A stretch of 64,000 nt of DNA, taken from Diphasiastrum complanatum (lineage: Eukaryota > Streptophyta > Lycopodiopsida > Lycopodiales > Lycopodiaceae). The position numbers and the translations under genes are program-made. Location: the NCBI GenBank assembly GCA_029204225.1, contig CM055094.1:21946657-22010656 (forward strand), written 5' to 3'. The stretch's first letter is position 1. The number at the start of each line of letters is the position of its first letter. Positions 59,416 to 64,000 of the stretch are shown piece after piece. A model generated the notes under the pieces. That model was given only the letters and a program-made list of their open reading frames with translations. It was not told where the DNA came from and searched no databases.

Positions 59416-60032
59416 CTAAAGGTATGTATGTTCAATAACTGACGTTGGAATACCCTTCAAATCTTGATAAGTCCATGCAAAGCAATCTTGATACTTAAGA
59501 AGTAGCTTCCGGAGTGCTTGATACTGTTTGGGATTAAGTTGTGATCCAACTTGTACAATCTTTTTTGGCTCTCATGGTTCGACAAGATTCATTGGCTGTG
59601 TCCTAGCTGGGCCATCATAAACATCTTTCGAGTCTGGCACATGTTTTTCGGGTTCATGATGTGCTTCAAATAACATGATAACCACATCATCCAGTGTGTA
59701 ACGTTTAAAATGTTCGGGCATATCATGCTAGCCTACATCTTCTTGTTCTTTTTCGAAAGGACTTGTCTTGGATCTTCGCTTAGCCTTCTTAGCATGAATT
59801 GATCATGGAGGTGATGCCTTCCGAGACGATGATGTCTTGCTAGAATTCTGACTTGTAGAATCATCCTCGACTTTTCCTTTACCTTTATCCAGTCAGGGTG
59901 GCACATTCCCTGAATCAATCTTTTAGAGGAGGATTTTTCCAATTCAAGACCGTATTATAATGTTGCTTGGCTTGTTTCTTCGTCATTGACCATGTGATCC
60001 TGTCTTCCTTCAATATAACTACTTTGGGCGGT
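59416..60032 (-). other. Gy3 protease-RT linker, broken
   Basis: No long frame is kept. The position between protease and RT, and Lys/Arg/Ser-rich translations, fit the usual spacer of Gypsy pol. No further domain seen. Confidence 0.5.
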
Positions 60033-60656
60033 TTAAATTGTTGGTTCATCAGGAACATTACGCACTCCAAATCTGGTTGGATCCATATGATTTAGAATCT
60101 GCTCATCAGTAAGTTCTGCATTGTCATCATAAGTCAAGGCATGACTCTCAAGTATCAGGTCATCTTCAATCGGATCTGGTATAGTTTCCGTTGATATCCA
60201 AGATACATTCAGCACATTCAATGGAAAAGTGATCAGTGTATCCAAGGTTTGATCCAATAATGAAATCTCACTCAAATCTGACTGATTATCTTGTTGACAC
60301 ATATATCCTACTGTACAATCAATCATTGCAAGAGCTTCATCCCAGTTGACAACATCCGTTTGAACTCCCAAATTTTTCTCTGGTCGGTCACAAGTATGAT
60401 CCATTGTTAATGAATCATCATCCTCTTTTTGAACCATTGGTTTGATAGTCCAAGTTGCAGGATCAACTTTGACTGCACGTTCACGATTTTCAAAAGTGAT
60501 TTTTCCGGTACCCCAGTTATGAATTACTTGCGCAACTTGTAACCATGGATGTCCCAATAGGACTCGGTAGACATTTGGTGCTTCTGGTAAGTCTATTACT
60601 ACGAAAGTAATGACGAACCGTACTCCTGCAATTTTGATAGGTATATCTTCAACCAT
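60033..60656 (-). pseudogene. Gypsy Gy3 protease region
   Basis: A 207-codon frame. It includes IAGVRFVITFVVIDLP and VYRVLLGHPWLQVAQVIHNW, the C-terminal half of a retropepsin-like domain (LLG-x-PW). The catalytic DTG part should lie upstream near 60660-60680, but the frame is broken there and it was not seen. The rest is acidic spacer. Confidence 0.75.
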
Positions 60657-61029
60657 TCCTCGCGGATGATCTGTAGCTACAATGGTGAAGAACGAACTTT
60701 GGTTGTTGCTTTAGCAGCTTCAAGTTTCTCTTCTTCTTGCAGATGTTTAATCCACTGCCTCATATCCTGATATATCCTTTTTTCTGCATGAAGATTTGGA
60801 TAGAGTCCAGATGTTGTTGGTATATCAGTTAACGGTGTAGAATCAGCAGGTACTGGATCCGCTACTGGTTCTTTCTGCTTTTGTGCTCTGGTGACCACCA
60901 TCAAGGGTGCACTTGATTTATTCTAAGGTACTGGTCTTTGCTTGATTGTTATCAAATTTACAGGAGCCGTAGCTGGTGGTGGCTTCGGTCTTGCTGGATA
61001 GTCTTTATAGCAATGCCCATAACCACAGT
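60657..61029 (-). pseudogene. Gypsy Gy3 gag C-terminus and half of the fourth zinc knuckle
   Basis: Directly left of Copia C the gag resumes with GYGHCYKDY, completing the fourth knuckle except that its last Cys has become Tyr. Then come KPPPATAP and VVTRAQKQKEPVADP. The end (IYQDMRQWIKHLQEEEKLEA) is lost in Gy2, where Copia D cuts in. Confidence 0.85.
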
Positions 61030-61237
61030 TGTTAGAAACCATTGATAAACTTGTTACTGTTTATGATTTATTGTTGATAGCTGTTACCAGTTGTAAGTAG
61101 ATCTAGGCTAGTCTGTAGTCAACTACTACTTTTCTCTCTTGATGGGTCAAGGTGAACAATTTGAAGAAATCACTAAACCTTTTGATGAGGGAGAGGAAGT
61201 ACAAGTCAAGAAAGAAGTGGATTTTGATGCAGAGGAT

Positions 61238-61884
61238 GTGAAAGATTTCAGATCCTTAAGACCCAATTTATTTGAATGATCTTTGGTTAGAAAGAGAAAT
61301 ACACTACCAATCTCACCAATGTAGAAAAATCAGCATCTACACACAATTTGAGATGCAAACACTAATAGAACTTGATCAAACTTGAATGAAATGATTATGT
61401 ACTGTTGCTGTCATACAAAACCAGCAAGCTACTGTATTTCACACGTGTGGATCCAAAAATAGCAAATATAGATCATTCTACACATAGAATTGCAAGCAAT
61501 CACCAAGATAGTGCACCAATGGATAATAGAACCCAAGAGGACCATGTATAAGCATGAAATGAGATAGAGAAGAGAGAAGATGACTCTCTCCACAAGTTAA
61601 TTTCTTTTATAGCAGGTCCAAACCCTATTTGGCCACTTGGCTTTCCCACCAAAATGCTAACCCGACTAGTTTTGGGTCTAGATTCAATGTACCCAACTTA
61701 TTCAAATTGAATCTACTCAAACTCGCATTCTATCTTTTCCACACTTTCAAAAAGTGTTTATTCAAATGAAATTTAGACTAATGAACTTTGAAAAGTCAAC
61801 CTCTAAGTCTAAAACAAGTTTTGGCCCCAATATGTCAAATATGGAAATATTGCAAAATGTGATGAAACTAACTGAATCTTTCAC
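61238..61884. mobile_element. 647-bp TIR element inserted in Copia C
   Basis: Copia B reads without a break through gatgcagaggatccaatgg (minus strand, about 29430), but in Copia C 647 bp are inserted after agaggat, and agaggat is repeated at 61885-61891 (copy one 61231-61237). The insert begins gtgaaagatttcag and ends ctgaatctttcac, 13-bp inverted ends with a one-base slip. It has no transposase. A target duplication of 7 bp (8 if the adjoining C is counted) suggests a non-autonomous hAT- or Mutator-like element; the superfamily is not settled. Confidence 0.85.
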
Positions 61885-63321
61885 AGAGGATCCAATGGAA
61901 AAAGATAAGTTTGAAGCTGAAATCCCTGAAAGAGTACCTAAATGGTACTTATTAGTCACAGGTGATGCTAAGAAGGGAGATACTCCTGAATCTAACGAAC
62001 AGAGAGAGCTTAAAAGGTCAAGCAGAAATTGGAAACCTCCTGCAAGATTAGAAATGAATCTAGCCCTAATGGGTTCTGTGCTAAAGGCTCAAGAACCAAA
62101 AACCTTTCATGAAGCAAATGAGCACAAGGAGTGACGTGCACCAATGGAAACAAAAATGGAGGCCATATCAAAAAATAGGACGTGGAACTTGGTTGAGCTA
62201 CCTGAGGGTAAGACGCCTATCACTTGCAAATGGATTTATAAGATCAAATATGGAACAGATGGGCAACTCAACAAGTACAAAGCACGGTTGGTTGCAAGAG
62301 GATTTGAGCAGCAAGAAGGCATTGATTTCGAGGAAACCTTCGCACCCGTAGCTAAGATGGTAACTATACGTTCTATCATTGCTATTTCTACTTTCCATGG
62401 TTGGAAGATCCAACAAATGGATGTTAAATCTATTTTTCTTAATGGAGTGCTAGATGAAGAGGTGTATTTAGTACAACCTCAAGGATTTGTTGAGCCAGGG
62501 AGAGAGCATCTTGTTTGTAATCTCAACAAAGCTATCTATGGATTAAAGCAAGCGCCACGGGTGTGGTACTCTTGCATTGATGATCACTTCAAGCGAAGGG
62601 AAATGGTAAAGAGTAAGGCTGATCCTAATCTTTACATTCTAAAGCAAGATTCAGATATAGTGCTCATTGTTTTGTACGTGGATGATTTGATTATTACGAG
62701 AAGTAATGGGAGCTTAATTGATGAAATCAAATCAGATCCAATACTTTTGACATGAGTGATCTAGGATTGATGCACTATTGTCTTGGCATTGAAGTATGGC
62801 AAAAGGAAGAGGTTGTCTTTCTTACACAAAGCAAGTATGCACAAGATTTGCTTTATAAGTTCAATATGCAGGACTGTAAGCCTTTGAGTACATCAATGGA
62901 TGTCAACATGAAGCTTACTGCATATGATGAATCTGAGAAAGTAGATGCTTACTTGTACAGACAGCTGGTGGGTAGTTTGATCTATTTGACACACACACGA
63001 CCTGATATTTCTTATGTCATTGGTGTTGTTAGTCAATTTATGCAAGATCCTAGTCAAGCACACTACAAGTCTACTAAACGTATTCTCAGGTACATTCGAG
63101 GGACGTTGAATTTTGGTTTGAAGTATGATCAGCCTGAAGCGCCAATGTTGGTAGGTTACACGGATGCTGATTGGGCAGGTAATATTGATGATAGAAGATC
63201 TACCAGTGGTCATACATTCAGTTATGGTACAACTGCAATTTCATGGAGCAGCAAAAAACAAGCTACAGTGGCCTTATCTTCGACGGAAGCTGAATATCAT
63301 GCACTCAGCAATGATGAATGA
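61885..63321 (+). pseudogene. Copia C RT and RNase H pseudogene
   Basis: Linker and RT at 61885-62755, with one stop near 62134. ELPEGKTPITCKWIYKIK and an intact VLYVDDLIIT box are present. A frameshift falls at about 62745, then the frame 62752-63321 runs through RT end and RNase H with YTDADWAGN and SSTEAEYHAL. It stops at ALSNDE, where a deletion joins it to the end of the 3' LTR, removing the last catalytic Asp region. Confidence 0.9.
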
Positions 63322-63348
63322 TTGATAGTGCTTATCATATCTTTGACA

Positions 63349-64000
63349 ACAGTCATGACAGAATGGTACAAATTTCTCTTTATTTGGACATTCTGCAACT
63401 CTGTGATTTTCTCCACATGCAAAGCATCCAAGTGGTGCTCTGGTCCAATTTTTAGATGCTTGTATGTTGCGTGGCAGCAAAAATAGCATACTGTTATGAA
63501 GATCCACCTTCTTGATCATTACCATAGCTCCATTGCTCGGTACTTCTATACGGTTCTGGTTCCATCAAATTGGCAGGAGGAGCGGAGTGCTTTGGTGGGA
63601 CAGGTAAGGCTAAACGTTCTAGGTATCCAAGAGCAGATTGTCGAGGTCTGGCTACTGAATTTTCTCCATACTGTGGTTCTTGATATCCCATTTGGGCATA
63701 CCGTTGCTGAATTATCCGAGGATTGAAGTTGCAAAAAGTAGTCTCATGATCAGGCGAATTACACAAATGGCATACACTGATTTTCATTTTGCTTTTTCAA
63801 TTGAGGACACCCATTCACTGTGTAATTTCCTGTACAAATAGAACTCCAGACATTTTCCCTAGTAGGAAAAGTCTTCGCAAACTTCTCAGGTTTCTTGTTC
63901 GCTTTTCCATGAAAATCTTCCAATGCTTTGATCTTCTCATCGAATTGTGACTGCAACTTTTCCATATGTTTCTACTGGTTCTTCCCGAGTTCCTCAAACT
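63349..64000 (-). pseudogene. Gypsy Gy3 gag, zinc-knuckle part
   Basis: Reading from the right edge: coiled stretch (MEKLQSQFDEKIKALEDFHG), knuckle 1 degraded to SSICTGNYTVNGC, knuckle 2 CHLCNSPDHETTFC, knuckle 3 CFACGENHRVAEC intact, and the start of knuckle 4 FCHDC, cut by Copia C. Knuckle 2 lies in another frame than knuckle 1, and its frame ends with TAA at 63496-63494, exactly as in Gy2. The gag N-terminus is beyond the window. Confidence 0.88.

Larger units (their letters stand above)
61030..63348 (+). mobile_element. Copia C, heavily deleted, nested in Gypsy gag
   Basis: Both element ends remain: tgttagaaacc at 61030 and atctttgaca at 63348, flanked by the exact duplication acagt (61025-61029 and 63349-63353). 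Between them are about 110 bp of 5' LTR, then (gag, protease and integrase deleted) the RT linker at 61141, a TIR element at 61238-61884, RT, RNase H and the last 36 bp of the 3' LTR. It is the counterpart of Copia B at the same insertion site. Confidence 0.92.
57863..64000 (-). mobile_element. Gypsy Gy3: gag to integrase, with Copia C nested inside
   Basis: A minus-strand copy of the Gy2 family entering at the right edge of the window. It consists of gag 64000-63349, nested Copia C (63348-61030), gag end, protease, RT with most RNase H deleted, and integrase with its core partly deleted, ending at 57863. LTRs are outside or lost. It adds the pol part that Gy2 lacks. Confidence 0.88.

Noticed and set aside
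57863-60656. Endogenous pararetrovirus (caulimovirid) as source of the Gypsy-like RT
   Set aside because: The same unit has a GPY/F-type integrase end, a gag with knuckles and, in the related copy, an LTR and tRNA-Asp primer site. These are Gypsy features; no movement protein or viral coat hallmark was seen.

Overview
The window looks like nuclear DNA of a seed plant. It carries two intron-containing plant genes with GT-AG introns, set in a dense, nested mass of LTR retrotransposons. Intergenic DNA is AT-rich with long TC, CA and TA microsatellites. Nothing bacterial, organellar or viral-genomic was seen, and the species cannot be told from the sequence.

Host genes. (1) A three-exon gene at 4031-5535 (+) encodes a heavy-metal-associated isoprenylated plant protein (HIPP): a 108-residue N-terminal extension, an HMA domain with CDEC, a long polar tail and a C-terminal CCVM prenylation box. 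(2) A seven-exon gene at 42745-49178 (+) encodes a 537-residue APC-family amino acid/GABA permease of the BAT1 type. Both reading frames are intact across all predicted splices.

Retrotransposon landscape. Elements are named here for cross-reference. Copia: L (8395-9983,+), A (13505-17688,+, full length with both LTRs and a 5-bp target duplication), K (22243-22571,-), J (22572-24140,-), B (27448-33416,-, both LTRs), D (33668-36164,-), E (36165-37305,+), F (49567-51583,-), G (51593-52505,+), H (53602-55635,-), I (about 56341-57475,-) and C (61030-63348,+). Gypsy: Gy1 (19090 to about 22242,-), Gy2 (24141-33667,+) and Gy3 (57863-64000,-, runs off the window). A, B, C and J are one Copia family; F, G and H are another, with L a relative; D and E are a third lineage.

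The Gypsy family can be described from three incomplete copies. It has an LTR of about 750 bp with TATA and AATAAA signals, a primer-binding site of the tRNA-Asp type (Athila/Tat-like), a gag with four zinc knuckles, protease, RT and integrase. Downstream of where pol should lie there is an extra coding region of about 2.5 kb with a coiled coil that I do not recognise. Gy2 and Gy3 are in opposite orientation about 30 kb apart. Both carry a Copia element (B or C) at exactly the same base of the fourth zinc knuckle, with the same target duplication, and both share the same gag stop and frame break. The nested pair was therefore copied as a unit. Copia C was later hit by a 647-bp element with terminal inverted repeats.

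Nearly every retroelement frame is broken, so I call them pseudogenes or remnants. No gene system new to science can be demonstrated from sequence alone. The best candidates for a second look are the duplicated nested unit, the extra Gypsy ORF, the paired truncated elements F/H with a shared foreign tail, the small TIR element in C, and a near-perfect hairpin at 40838-40922.
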